From: Spirochaetaceae bacterium
GTDB taxonomy: Bacteria; Spirochaetota; Spirochaetia; WRBN01
NCBI GenBank assembly: GCA_009784515.1
Contig: WRBN01000009.1
Span: 1-34,855 of the forward strand
Direction of reading: 5' to 3'
Length of the DNA stretch: 34,855 nt
Shown: piece after piece, positions 24,905 to 31,417 of the stretch
Layout: every line of letters starts with the position of its first letter
Position numbering within the stretch: the first letter of the stretch is position 1
Translations under genes and position numbers: made by a program
The notes under the pieces: generated by a model
What the model was told of the DNA's origin: nothing
Seen by the model: only the letters and a program-made list of their open reading frames with translations
The model's database searches: none

Positions 24905-25498
24905 TTAAGGCTTAAAGGGCTCGGCCACTTTAGCTACACAAGCATCGATAGTATCATAAAAGTGTTTATGGTCGTTTAAATCAAACTCGATACTCAGTAA
25001 ATCTTCGCTGATAGCATAAAAATTGGTAAAACCAAATTGTTTAAAGTAAAAATGAAAGCTATTATGCAGGTCGCGATAGCGATGAATACCGGCTTGCTCT
25101 TGCGTGGTTAGTAAAACCAGTGTTTTACCTTTGGTCAGCTTAGATTTTTCGTTAGAAATTAAAAAGTTGCTCACATAAAACTGGTTGCACCTATCTACAA
25201 AAGCTGCCAGCTGGCTAGGGTCGCGCCCAAAATAAATAGGGGTAGCAATAAGTAAAATATCGGTTTTGTATAGGCTTTGAAAAACTTCGGTTAAATCGTC
25301 ATCTAAAACACAGTTGTCTTGTTTAGTTTGGCAAAAATAGCAGCCCTTGCAGCCCGAATATTGCATACCGCGTAAAATAAATTTGTTAATATGACAGCCG
25401 GCTTTGTTTTTTTCGGCAAGTTTACTTAAAAAATATTCGCCAAAGGCACTGCTGGCCGAATGGCGACGGGGACTTGCTAAGATGGCTGTAACATTCAT
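24905..25498 (-). CDS. Iron-sulfur flavoprotein-like, copy 3
   Basis: A 197-aa paralogue of the two preceding proteins. FMN loop ASPRRHSASSAF, cysteine cluster Cys50-x2-Cys53-x2-Cys56-x6-Cys63 with GCKGCYFCQTKQDNC, and TPIYFGRDPSQLAAF. The C-terminal region GFTNFYAI..DLLSIEFDLNDHKHFYDTID is shared by all three copies. AAGG lies about 10 nt before the ATG. Upstream is a further promoter followed by a hairpin and T-run, so the gene may be under attenuation. Confidence 0.82.
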   Translation of the reverse strand: MNVTAILASPRRHSASSAFGEYFLSKLAEKNKAGCHINKFILRGMQYSGCKGCYFCQTKQDNCVLDDDLTEVFQSLYKTDILLIATPIYFGRDPSQLAAFVDRCNQFYVSNFLISNEKSKLTKGKTLVLLTTQEQAGIHRYRDLHNSFHFYFKQFGFTNFYAISEDLLSIEFDLNDHKHFYDTIDACVAKVAEPFKP

Positions 25499-25526
25499 GC
25501 ATTTTTTCCTTATAATTATACTTAGT

Positions 25527-25535
25527 ATTATAACA
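25527..25535 (-). promoter_or_regulatory. Extended -10 promoter of flavoprotein copy 3
   Basis: On the minus strand TGTTATAAT, in the shared context TGTTATAATACT. The -35 region at 25550-25555 is a poor match, unlike copies 1 and 2. Confidence 0.5.
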
Positions 25536-25601
25536 ACATATCTTATTAGATAAGAAAGCTATTTTGTAATTTTATCATTACAAGCGGCAGCAAAATAATT
25601 T

Positions 25602-25696
25602 GCTAAATAAAAAAGAGTTGCTTTACTCTTGCAATAATAAAAACGGCCCTAGTTACAAAACAACTATATTATAACCTGCCTTTTGTAAAAAAGCAA
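25602..25696 (-). ncRNA. Putative short transcript or leader attenuator
   Basis: On the minus strand a promoter TTGCTT (25691-25696), 17-bp spacer, TATAAT (25668-25673) would start RNA near 25661. About 30-50 nt later comes a hairpin (AAGAGT, 6-nt loop, ACTCTT; 25613-25630) followed by TTTTATTT, a compact intrinsic terminator. The product would be a 50-60 nt RNA. If it is read through, the transcript reaches flavoprotein copy 3, so it could be an attenuating leader. No known riboswitch family is recognised. Confidence 0.4.
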
Positions 25697-25910
25697 CTGC
25701 TAAAAAGTGAATTTAATTACTAAACCTATTTATAATAACCGCAGCACTTAATTGTCTTAAGTAGTAACAAACTACGCAAAAATTTTTAGTTTTTTTGTAC
25801 TTTTTTTAAATAGTTACCATCTGTTTATAGTACATCGGTTTGTTAATAAAAAACTTGAGCATAATTTGTTATTAATCTGTTTTATGGCTATTAGCACAGC
25901 TAAAAACTAC

Positions 25911-25939
25911 TTGTTTTAATAAAATTGGTATGCTATAGT
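25911..25939 (+). promoter_or_regulatory. Promoter of the nrdR-nrdD operon
   Basis: TTGTTT (25911-25916), 17-bp spacer, TATAGT (25934-25939) with an extended TGC ahead of it. The leader is about 43 nt. Confidence 0.6.
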
Positions 25940-25988
25940 TATGGTACAAAAGGAAACTTTTTAACTTAATTACCTATAGGTAGTGTAT

Positions 25989-26459
25989 ATGCGTTGCCCC
26001 GCTTGTTTTATAGATAACGACCGTGTTATGGATTCGCGCAGTAATAATGAAGGCGATTTTATTCGCCGCCGGCGCGAGTGTTTGCAATGCGGCCACCGCT
26101 TTACCAGCTACGAAAAAATTGAGCAAAAACCTTTTAAGGTAGTTAAAAAAAATAATAAGCGCGAGCACTTTGATAGCGAAAAGCTACGCAAAGGCCTCGA
26201 GCTAGCCTTGCGCAAAAGGCCCATTAGTGCAGACGATATAGATGATATTATCGACTGGGTAACAACCGAAGCCGCCGAGCTGGGGCGAGCAAAGGCCGGC
26301 CGGGCTAAAGGCGAAATTGCCAGTACCCAACTGGGTGAGCTGGTATTAAAAAAGCTTTACGAGGTAGACAGAGTGGCCTATGTACGTTTTGCCAGCGTTT
26401 ATCGTAATTTTGATAATATTGAAGAATTTGTAGCTATTATAAAGGAAATGAATAATTAA
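25989..26459 (+). CDS. nrdR: Transcriptional repressor NrdR
   Basis: 156 aa from the ATG at 25989, which gives the canonical MRCPAC start; the in-frame GTG at 25983 is only two codons longer. The N-terminal zinc ribbon has CPAC and CLQCG with the family motif VMDSRSNNEGDFIRRRREC, and the ATP-cone follows (about residues 48-138, FKVVKKNNKREHFDSEKLRKGL). NrdR senses ATP/dATP and represses ribonucleotide reductase genes. It is directly upstream of nrdD with a 1-nt gap, so it controls the operon it belongs to; no NrdR box could be confirmed by eye. Confidence 0.95.
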   Translation: MRCPACFIDNDRVMDSRSNNEGDFIRRRRECLQCGHRFTSYEKIEQKPFKVVKKNNKREHFDSEKLRKGLELALRKRPISADDIDDIIDWVTTEAAELGRAKAGRAKGEIASTQLGELVLKKLYEVDRVAYVRFASVYRNFDNIEEFVAIIKEMNN

Positions 26460-26460
26460 A

Positions 26461-28539
26461 ATGCTAGATTGGAAAGTTTTACTAGGTCATAAACAAGAAG
26501 ACGCAACTTTAACCTACATTACAAAAAGAGCAGGTGAAGTTGAGCCCTATAACAAGCAAAAAATAGTGGTAGCCATTAACAAAGCTATTAAGGCCAGCCG
26601 TAAAGAGGCTAACCTCAAACTGGCCGAAGAGCTGGCTTTAAAGGTTGACGCTAAAGTTAAAGAACTACTGGCCGGCCGCCACAGCGGCAGTGTACCGCAC
26701 CTAGAAGAGATACAAGATTTAGTAGAAGATGTACTTATAGAAGAAAAGCACAAAGATTTAGCCAAAAGCTACATTTTATACCGCAGCCGGCGCAGCGATA
26801 TTCGTGAGGCTAAGCTAACTTTAGATGTAAGCACACTGGTAGATAGTTACCTAGACCGCAGCGATTGGCGCGTTAACGAAAATGCCAATGTCAATTTTAG
26901 TTTGGGCGGCCTTATTTTACACAATGCCGGTACCGTTACCGCTAATTATTGGCTTAAAAATGTTTACCGCCACGAAATAGCGGAGGCTCACCGCAGCTGT
27001 GCTATGCATTTGCACGATTTATCTATGTTTAGCCCTTATTGTGCCGGCTGGTCGCTTAGGCAGCTTATCGAAGAAGGATTAGGAGGTGTAGCCGACAAAA
27101 TTACCAGCAAGCCGGCGGCGCATCTTTCTACTTTAGTTAATCAAATGGTTAATTTTTTGGGTATTATGCAAAATGAATGGGCTGGGGCGCAGGCCTTTAG
27201 CAGCTTTGATACCTATCTTGCTCCTTTTATTAGAGCCGATAACCTAAACTATAACGAAGTTAAACAATGCGTGCAAAGTTTTATCTTTGGGGTTAATACG
27301 CCAAGCAGGTGGGGCACCCAAGCGCCTTTTACCAACATTACCTTAGATTGGACTTGTCCCGACGATTTAAAAGAACGCAAGGCGATTGTCGCCGGACGTG
27401 AGCAGCCTTTTACTTACGGAGACTGTGCTGCCGAGATGGCGCTGGTAAATAAAGCCTTTTTAGAGATAATGCTGGCCGGCGATGCTAATGGGCGCGGCTT
27501 TGCTTACCCTATCCCTACCTACAATATTACTAAAGACTTTATTTGGGAGAGCGAAAATGCCAAGCTGCTCTTCGAGATGGCTGGGAAATATGGCACACCA
27601 TATTTTCAAAACTTTATCAACAGCGACCTTAACCCCGAAGATGTACGCAGTATGTGCTGCCGCTTACGCCTAGATAAACGCGAGCTGCGCAAGCGCGGCG
27701 GCGGATTATTTGGCAGCGACGAATTTACCGGCAGTATCGGGGTGGTTACCATCAACCTGCCGCAGCTGGCCTTTTTAGCTGTAAACAAAGAAGATTTTTT
27801 TGCTAGGCTCACCCACGTGATGAATTTAGCCGCCGAAAGTTTACAAGCCAAGCGTAAGGTGGTAGCACGGCTCATGGAAGCCGGCCTCTTTCCCTACACT
27901 AAGCATTACCTAAAGCACCTAGATAATCACTTTAACACCATTGGTATTTGCGGTATGAACGAGGCGCTGCTTAACTTTAATTTTATTAACGCCGACATTA
28001 CCCAGCCCGCTGCTCGGGCCTTAGCCCTCGAAATTCTCGATTTTATGCGGGCCAAAATGCAAGATTACCAAGAAGAATATGGCAGCCTTTTTAACCTTGA
28101 GGCCAGCCCGGCCGAAAGCACAAGCTACCGTCTTGCCAAGCATGATAAAGAAAACTACCCGGCCATTATCGTTAGCGGCAATAAAGAAAGCCCTTACTAT
28201 ACCAATAGCACCCAGCTACCCGTTATGCAAACCAACGATATTTTTGAGGCGCTAGACCATCAAGACGAGCTGCAAACTAAATATACCGGCGGTACCGTTT
28301 TTCATTGCTATTTGGGCGAAGAAATTAAAGATTGGCAAATTACCCGCAAACTGGTACAAAATATTGCCCAAAGCTATCGCTTACCTTATTTTACCTTAAG
28401 TCCCGTCTTTAGTGTGTGCGCCCGGCATGGTTATTTAGTTGGCCAGCACTTTAATTGCCCTAAGTGCGAAGAGCAAAACCGGTTGGTTAGCGCCGAAATA
28501 ACGGCCATAAAAGAAGAGTTAGCTAAACGCAGTGCTTAA
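26461..28539 (+). CDS. nrdD: Anaerobic ribonucleoside-triphosphate reductase, catalytic chain lacking the glycyl-radical loop
   Basis: 692 aa. ATP-cone at about residues 15-110 for allosteric control, then the ten-stranded barrel. Active-site marks: SPYCAGW (Cys194), SMCCRLRLD (Cys399/Cys400, one of which would be the thiyl radical cysteine), RKRGGGLFG and GSIGVVTINLPQL. The C-terminal zinc region is present as SVCARHGY (Cys653) and CPKC (Cys666, Cys669). The chain then runs into a helix (VSAEITAIKEELAKRSA) and stops at TAA. The RVxGYxR..NWNxGK glycyl-radical loop that ends every NrdD I know is absent; it is encoded by the next gene. Without it the protein cannot carry the radical, so the two must work as a complex. 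It is otherwise full length and well conserved. Confidence 0.93.
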   Translation: MLDWKVLLGHKQEDATLTYITKRAGEVEPYNKQKIVVAINKAIKASRKEANLKLAEELALKVDAKVKELLAGRHSGSVPHLEEIQDLVEDVLIEEKHKDLAKSYILYRSRRSDIREAKLTLDVSTLVDSYLDRSDWRVNENANVNFSLGGLILHNAGTVTANYWLKNVYRHEIAEAHRSCAMHLHDLSMFSPYCAGWSLRQLIEEGLGGVADKITSKPAAHLSTLVNQMVNFLGIMQNEWAGAQAFSSFDTYLAPFIRADNLNYNEVKQCVQSFIFGVNTPSRWGTQAPFTNITLDWTCPDDLKERKAIVAGREQPFTYGDCAAEMALVNKAFLEIMLAGDANGRGFAYPIPTYNITKDFIWESENAKLLFEMAGKYGTPYFQNFINSDLNPEDVRSMCCRLRLDKRELRKRGGGLFGSDEFTGSIGVVTINLPQLAFLAVNKEDFFARLTHVMNLAAESLQAKRKVVARLMEAGLFPYTKHYLKHLDNHFNTIGICGMNEALLNFNFINADITQPAARALALEILDFMRAKMQDYQEEYGSLFNLEASPAESTSYRLAKHDKENYPAIIVSGNKESPYYTNSTQLPVMQTNDIFEALDHQDELQTKYTGGTVFHCYLGEEIKDWQITRKLVQNIAQSYRLPYFTLSPVFSVCARHGYLVGQHFNCPKCEEQNRLVSAEITAIKEELAKRSA

Positions 28540-28565
28540 CGGCACCATTTAATTAAAATATAAAA

Positions 28566-28584
28566 ACCAACAAAAACTGTTGGT
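28566..28584 (+). other. Intercistronic hairpin between nrdD and the glycyl-radical subunit
   Basis: A 7-bp perfect stem ACCAACA/TGTTGGT with a 5-nt loop, ending 6 nt before the GGGAGAG ribosome site (28591-28597). It has no T-run, so it is not a terminator. It could set the ratio of the two subunits by mRNA processing or stability. Confidence 0.4.
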
Positions 28585-28602
28585 AAAAAAGGGAGAGAAT
28601 TA

Positions 28603-29109
28603 ATGAATTTACAAACTTTATCCACCGGCGAGCTACAAGCTAAACTTAATGAGCTTGAAAGCCAATATGTAGACCCTACGGCAGAGGTATATGCCCGTAT
28701 TGTTGGTTATTACCGCAGTGTACGCAACTGGAACGTAGGAAAACGTGCCGAATTTAACGAAAGGTTAAACTTTGAGTTAAACAATGGTCAACCAAAGGCT
28801 AACCCTGCCGCTGATGACACTAACAATGAACCCTTAAAATGCAGTAACAATTTAAGTGCCGAAGCTGTTAGTTACCAGCTGTTTACCAAAGCCAGCTGCC
28901 CTAATTGCCCATCGGTTAAAAGTTTTGTCGAGGCTTTAGCCGTTAACGGCCAGCATTTAAGTGTAGACGAAGAGGCTAACTTTGCCCTAGCTAAAGCCAA
29001 AAAAGTATTGGCGGCCCCTACCGTAATTTTTTACGATGTAAACGGTAACGAGCTTTGCCGAGCTAATAATCTTAACGATTTACAAAGTCTTTTTACTAAA
29101 GCTGCCTAA
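28603..29109 (+). CDS. Stand-alone NrdD glycyl-radical domain fused to a glutaredoxin-like domain
   Basis: 168 aa with its own GGGAGAG ribosome site 5 nt before the ATG. Residues 3-22 form a helix (LSTGELQAKLNELESQY). Residues 27-57 match the C-terminal end of NrdD: EVYARIVGYYRSVRNWNVGK, with Gly35 as the predicted radical glycine, then RAEFNERLNF. Residues 58-88 are a Pro/Asn/Ala linker. Residues 89-168 are a glutaredoxin/NrdH-like fold with the redox motif Cys99-Pro-Asn-Cys102 and a cis-proline region AAPTVIFYD (Pro139). Role by inference: it supplies the glycyl radical to NrdD in trans, and its redoxin reduces the active-site disulfide after each turnover. The reading frame equals that of nrdD, but two TAA codons and 63 bp lie between. 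The Cys that precedes EVYSR in many NrdD proteins is Ala27 here. Confidence 0.85.
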   Translation: MNLQTLSTGELQAKLNELESQYVDPTAEVYARIVGYYRSVRNWNVGKRAEFNERLNFELNNGQPKANPAADDTNNEPLKCSNNLSAEAVSYQLFTKASCPNCPSVKSFVEALAVNGQHLSVDEEANFALAKAKKVLAAPTVIFYDVNGNELCRANNLNDLQSLFTKAA

Positions 29110-29129
29110 GATTTAGGTGGCTTTAGTAA
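29093..29129 (+). other. Hairpin across the stop of the glycyl-radical subunit gene
   Basis: Arms TTACTAAAGC (29093-29102) and GCTTTAGTAA (29120-29129) give a perfect 10-bp stem that encloses the TAA stop at 29107-29109. It lies 8 nt before the next ribosome site (AAAGGAG). It is not followed by a T-run, so it is more likely an mRNA stability or processing element than a full terminator. Confidence 0.45.
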
Positions 29130-29145
29130 GAAAAAGGAGTAACAA

Positions 29146-29541
29146 ATGCAAACATTCTGGAGAGATGTTTTAAAAATTGGTTTTGATGATATTGACGACC
29201 AACACAAGGTATTAGTTGGTTATTTAGATAAAATGGTAGCTGCCAAGGCCAACGATGCCGAAGAAGTTAAAGCGGTTTTAACTGGGCTGGAAGAATATGT
29301 AAATTATCATTTTAGTTACGAAGAGGCCAAACTTGCCGCCGCCGGTTTTGTAAAGCTGGAAGAACATAAAAAAGAGCACAAAAACTTTGCCCTTGCTGTA
29401 CAAGCTAAAGTAAGTGAGTACCAAAACAGTAACTACGACGTGGACGAAATGGTTACCTTTTTAAAGGAATGGCTGGTTAAGCATATTATGGTTAAGGACC
29501 GTATTTGGGCTAAGTATTTATTAGAACAAGCTAAGAATTAG
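29146..29541 (+). CDS. Bacteriohemerythrin, copy 1
   Basis: A 131-aa single-domain hemerythrin. All seven di-iron ligands can be placed: His20 (DDQHKVL), His55 and Glu59 (YHFSYEE), His74 and His78 (EEHKKEH), His113 and Asp118 (HIMVKD). Proteins of this kind bind O2 reversibly at a non-haem di-iron site and may store, deliver or remove it. It lies 36 nt after the glycyl-radical subunit gene with a good AAAGGAG site, so it is probably part of the nrd operon. It is a paralogue of the 29717 gene: both start MQT(F/L)W and end with LLEQ(A/T)K. Confidence 0.92.
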   Translation: MQTFWRDVLKIGFDDIDDQHKVLVGYLDKMVAAKANDAEEVKAVLTGLEEYVNYHFSYEEAKLAAAGFVKLEEHKKEHKNFALAVQAKVSEYQNSNYDVDEMVTFLKEWLVKHIMVKDRIWAKYLLEQAKN

Positions 29542-29620
29542 AGTTGTTATTGAATAGCCAATTTCGTTTATAATACCCTTTTGTATACTAAGTGCATTTA
29601 TAAGTGCCGTAATAACTTAG

Positions 29621-29649
29621 TTGACAAGTTGCCGGATATAGTTTATACT
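29621..29649 (+). promoter_or_regulatory. Near-consensus promoter for hemerythrin copy 2 and nrdG
   Basis: TTGACA (29621-29626), 17-bp spacer, TATACT (29644-29649). A second perfect -10 (TATAAT, 29569-29574) lies upstream without a well-placed -35. Hemerythrin 2 and the activase can therefore be made apart from the nrdR-nrdD transcript. Confidence 0.7.
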
Positions 29650-29716
29650 TTTTATTCAAAGCAGCTTAATTATGATTAAAAGGCGCAGTATAACAGTATA
29701 AAAGAGGAGTAGTACA

Positions 29717-30115
29717 ATGCAAACACTTTGGAGCGATGTTTTAAATGTTGGTTTTGGTGATATGGACGACCAACACAAGGTGCTAGTAAATTATTTAGAC
29801 CAACTTGTAAATGAAGGGCAAGAAAGAGGGGCTGAAGCCATTGCCACAATCCTAGCGGGGCTAGGGGCTTATGTAGGATACCATTTTAGCTATGAAGAAA
29901 AACAGATGGACGAGTTTAACTATCCGGACAGTGCAAAACATAAAAAAGAGCACGAAAACTTTGGTGTTCAGGTAGCGGCCGCCTTAGAAAAATATAAGGG
30001 GGGCGAATTTAGCCTAGACGAACTTATTGCCTTTTTAAAAAATTGGTTGGTTAAGCACATTCTGGTGCGCGACCGTATTTTAGCCACTTATTTGCTTGAG
30101 CAAACTAAGGCTTAA
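29717..30115 (+). CDS. Bacteriohemerythrin, copy 2
   Basis: A 132-aa hemerythrin with all ligand positions kept: His20 (DDQHKVL), YHFSYEE for His and Glu, KHKKEH for the His pair, and HILVRD for the last His and Asp. It differs from copy 1 mostly in the loop around residues 30-40 and in the helix before HxxxH (FNYPDS). GAGGAG precedes the ATG, and a strong promoter is 70-100 bp upstream. It ends 12 nt before the NrdG-type activase gene, so the two are co-transcribed. O2 capture next to a glycyl-radical activase suggests a protective role. Confidence 0.92.
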   Translation: MQTLWSDVLNVGFGDMDDQHKVLVNYLDQLVNEGQERGAEAIATILAGLGAYVGYHFSYEEKQMDEFNYPDSAKHKKEHENFGVQVAAALEKYKGGEFSLDELIAFLKNWLVKHILVRDRILATYLLEQTKA

Positions 30116-30127
30116 TTTTTAGTAAAA

Positions 30128-30802
30128 ATGATACAAGCCAGCTTACTTAAAAATAGCTTCTCAGATTACCCATCTTTGTTAAGCTGCGTGCTATTTTTAG
30201 CTGGCTGTAATATGCGCTGCCCCTATTGCCATAACAGCCAGCTGGCTTTAAATACCGAAACAAATTTAGAAGAATGGCCGGTTATCTACCAATTTTTAAA
30301 GGCTAGGGCCGGGCAGCTGCAAGGGGTAGTCCTTAGCGGCGGCGAGGCCTTACTTAACCCCTATTTACCCGAAATTGCCCATCAAATTAAAGCTTTGGGT
30401 TACCGGCTAAAAGCCGATACCAACGGTACCCTGCCTAAACAGCTGCTTACTTTATTACCATACCTAGATTACGTAGCTGTAGATATAAAAACAGCGGAGC
30501 ATTTGGCTTTAACCGGCTTAAATGATGAGCCTGTTTGGCAAAGCCTTAACTTGCTTAACCAAAGCGAGGTAAGCTTTGAGGTAAGGGCTGTGGTATCGCC
30601 CCATTTTTGTGGCGAGGTTCAGCTAACAACGGCGCTTAAACATATTAAGGCCGGCCGGGCTTTAGGGCTGCGGTTATTGCCTTTTAGGCCAATTAATTGC
30701 TTAGATGACAGCTTTAATAACTTACCGGCCACTAACGATAGCTACTTAGCCAAACTTAAAACTTTTATTGAAACCGAAGGGGTAAAGGCGCTGGGTTGTT
30801 AG
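30128..30802 (+). CDS. nrdG: Radical-SAM activase of the anaerobic ribonucleotide reductase (NrdG2-like)
   Basis: A 224-aa radical-SAM protein. The 4Fe-4S motif is GCNMRCPYCHN (CxxxCxxC, Cys27, 31 and 34), followed by VVLSGGEALLNP, the SAM-contact GGE motif, then ADTNGT and YVAVDIKT. The N-terminus SLLKNSFSDYPSLLSCVLF corresponds to the form found in the second NrdG subtype (NrdG2), which is longer than E. coli NrdG. It would create the glycyl radical on Gly35 of the 28603-29109 product. No Shine-Dalgarno site is clear, so coupling to the hemerythrin gene 12 nt upstream is likely. It overlaps the convergent gene by 4 bp. Confidence 0.85.
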   Translation: MIQASLLKNSFSDYPSLLSCVLFLAGCNMRCPYCHNSQLALNTETNLEEWPVIYQFLKARAGQLQGVVLSGGEALLNPYLPEIAHQIKALGYRLKADTNGTLPKQLLTLLPYLDYVAVDIKTAEHLALTGLNDEPVWQSLNLLNQSEVSFEVRAVVSPHFCGEVQLTTALKHIKAGRALGLRLLPFRPINCLDDSFNNLPATNDSYLAKLKTFIETEGVKALGC

Positions 30803-31254
30803 TCGCCGGCCTCATCACTGCTAAATAAAATATTATATTCTTCTTCACTAATAACATCGTTACCGGCAGCTTGTTTATCTTTAGCCGTTAAAAGCTCGCG
30901 CACCTCTAGGTAAGCTAACTTTTGCCTGCCTGCTATGGCTTTAAAAGTATCAGTTTCACTCAAAAAGCTATGATTAAAGGCGGTATCTTGATATAAAATA
31001 AAATTTAAAATATTAACCAAACTAACTTGAGCCCGGCATAACTCAAAGAGGTAGTCGTTAAGTTTAAGTAATTGCCGGCTGTTAGTTAAACGCTGATAAA
31101 AAACTGTTAATAAATTATCAAATAAAAATATATCGTGTTTGTATAGTTCGTTAAATAAACTTTCATCAAGGGTTAAATGCAAAGCATCTTCCAGCAGTTT
31201 TAAGCGGGCCGTAATAAAAAATAAATTGTCGTCGTAGTTAATATGCTCTTTCAT
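30799..31254 (-). CDS. Hypothetical helical protein (151 aa)
   Basis: A soluble, mostly helical protein, rich in Leu, Asn and Phe (ITARLKLLEDALHLTLDESLF, LLTVFYQRLTNSRQLLKLNDYLFELC), with an acidic tail (ISEEEYNILFSSDEAGD). No membrane segment and no known motif. AAGGAG lies upstream of the start, with a likely extended -10 (TGCTAAACT) just before it. Its 3' end overlaps nrdG by 4 bp in convergent orientation. No family is recognised. Confidence 0.7.
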   Translation of the reverse strand: MKEHINYDDNLFFITARLKLLEDALHLTLDESLFNELYKHDIFLFDNLLTVFYQRLTNSRQLLKLNDYLFELCRAQVSLVNILNFILYQDTAFNHSFLSETDTFKAIAGRQKLAYLEVRELLTAKDKQAAGNDVISEEEYNILFSSDEAGD

Positions 31255-31378
31255 ACAGTCTCCTTATTAAGTTTAGCACGATTAAGCTTAAATTGTTAGC
31301 CTTTTAGCCAAGAAAAAATAATTACTCCACTACTAAACTAAAGTTTAAGCCTTTAAGTGTTTGTTCATATTAAATAGC

Positions 31379-31408
31379 TTGACACTATAGTAAAATATAA
31401 GGTATTTT
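31379..31408 (+). promoter_or_regulatory. Promoter of the outer-membrane-like protein gene
   Basis: TTGACA (31379-31384) is perfect; the best -10 is TATTTT (31403-31408) at 18 bp. Only 9 nt remain to the ATG at 31418, and the GGAG at 31413-31416 is too close to the ATG to work as a ribosome site, so the mRNA is nearly leaderless. Confidence 0.5.
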
Positions 31409-31417
31409 AAACGGAGT

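Larger units (their letters stand above)
25499..25988. other. 490-bp intergenic region between flavoprotein copy 3 and nrdR
   Basis: This is a divergent, very AT-rich gap with no convincing protein-coding frame. Contents by eye: promoter of copy 3 (25527-25535), a minus-strand promoter plus terminator that would make a short RNA (25602-25696), and the nrdR promoter (25911-25939). I searched for the 16-bp NrdR-box pair ahead of nrdR and did not find a convincing match. Confidence 0.6.

Noticed and set aside
25740-25988. NrdR box ahead of nrdR
   Set aside because: I looked for the paired 16-bp palindromes and saw only scattered TATAGT-like pieces; not enough to call.
26461-29109. nrdD split explained as a sequencing frameshift
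   Set aside because: The two genes are in the same frame, with two TAA codons, 63 bp of unrelated sequence and a proper ribosome site between them. A single-base error cannot produce that.
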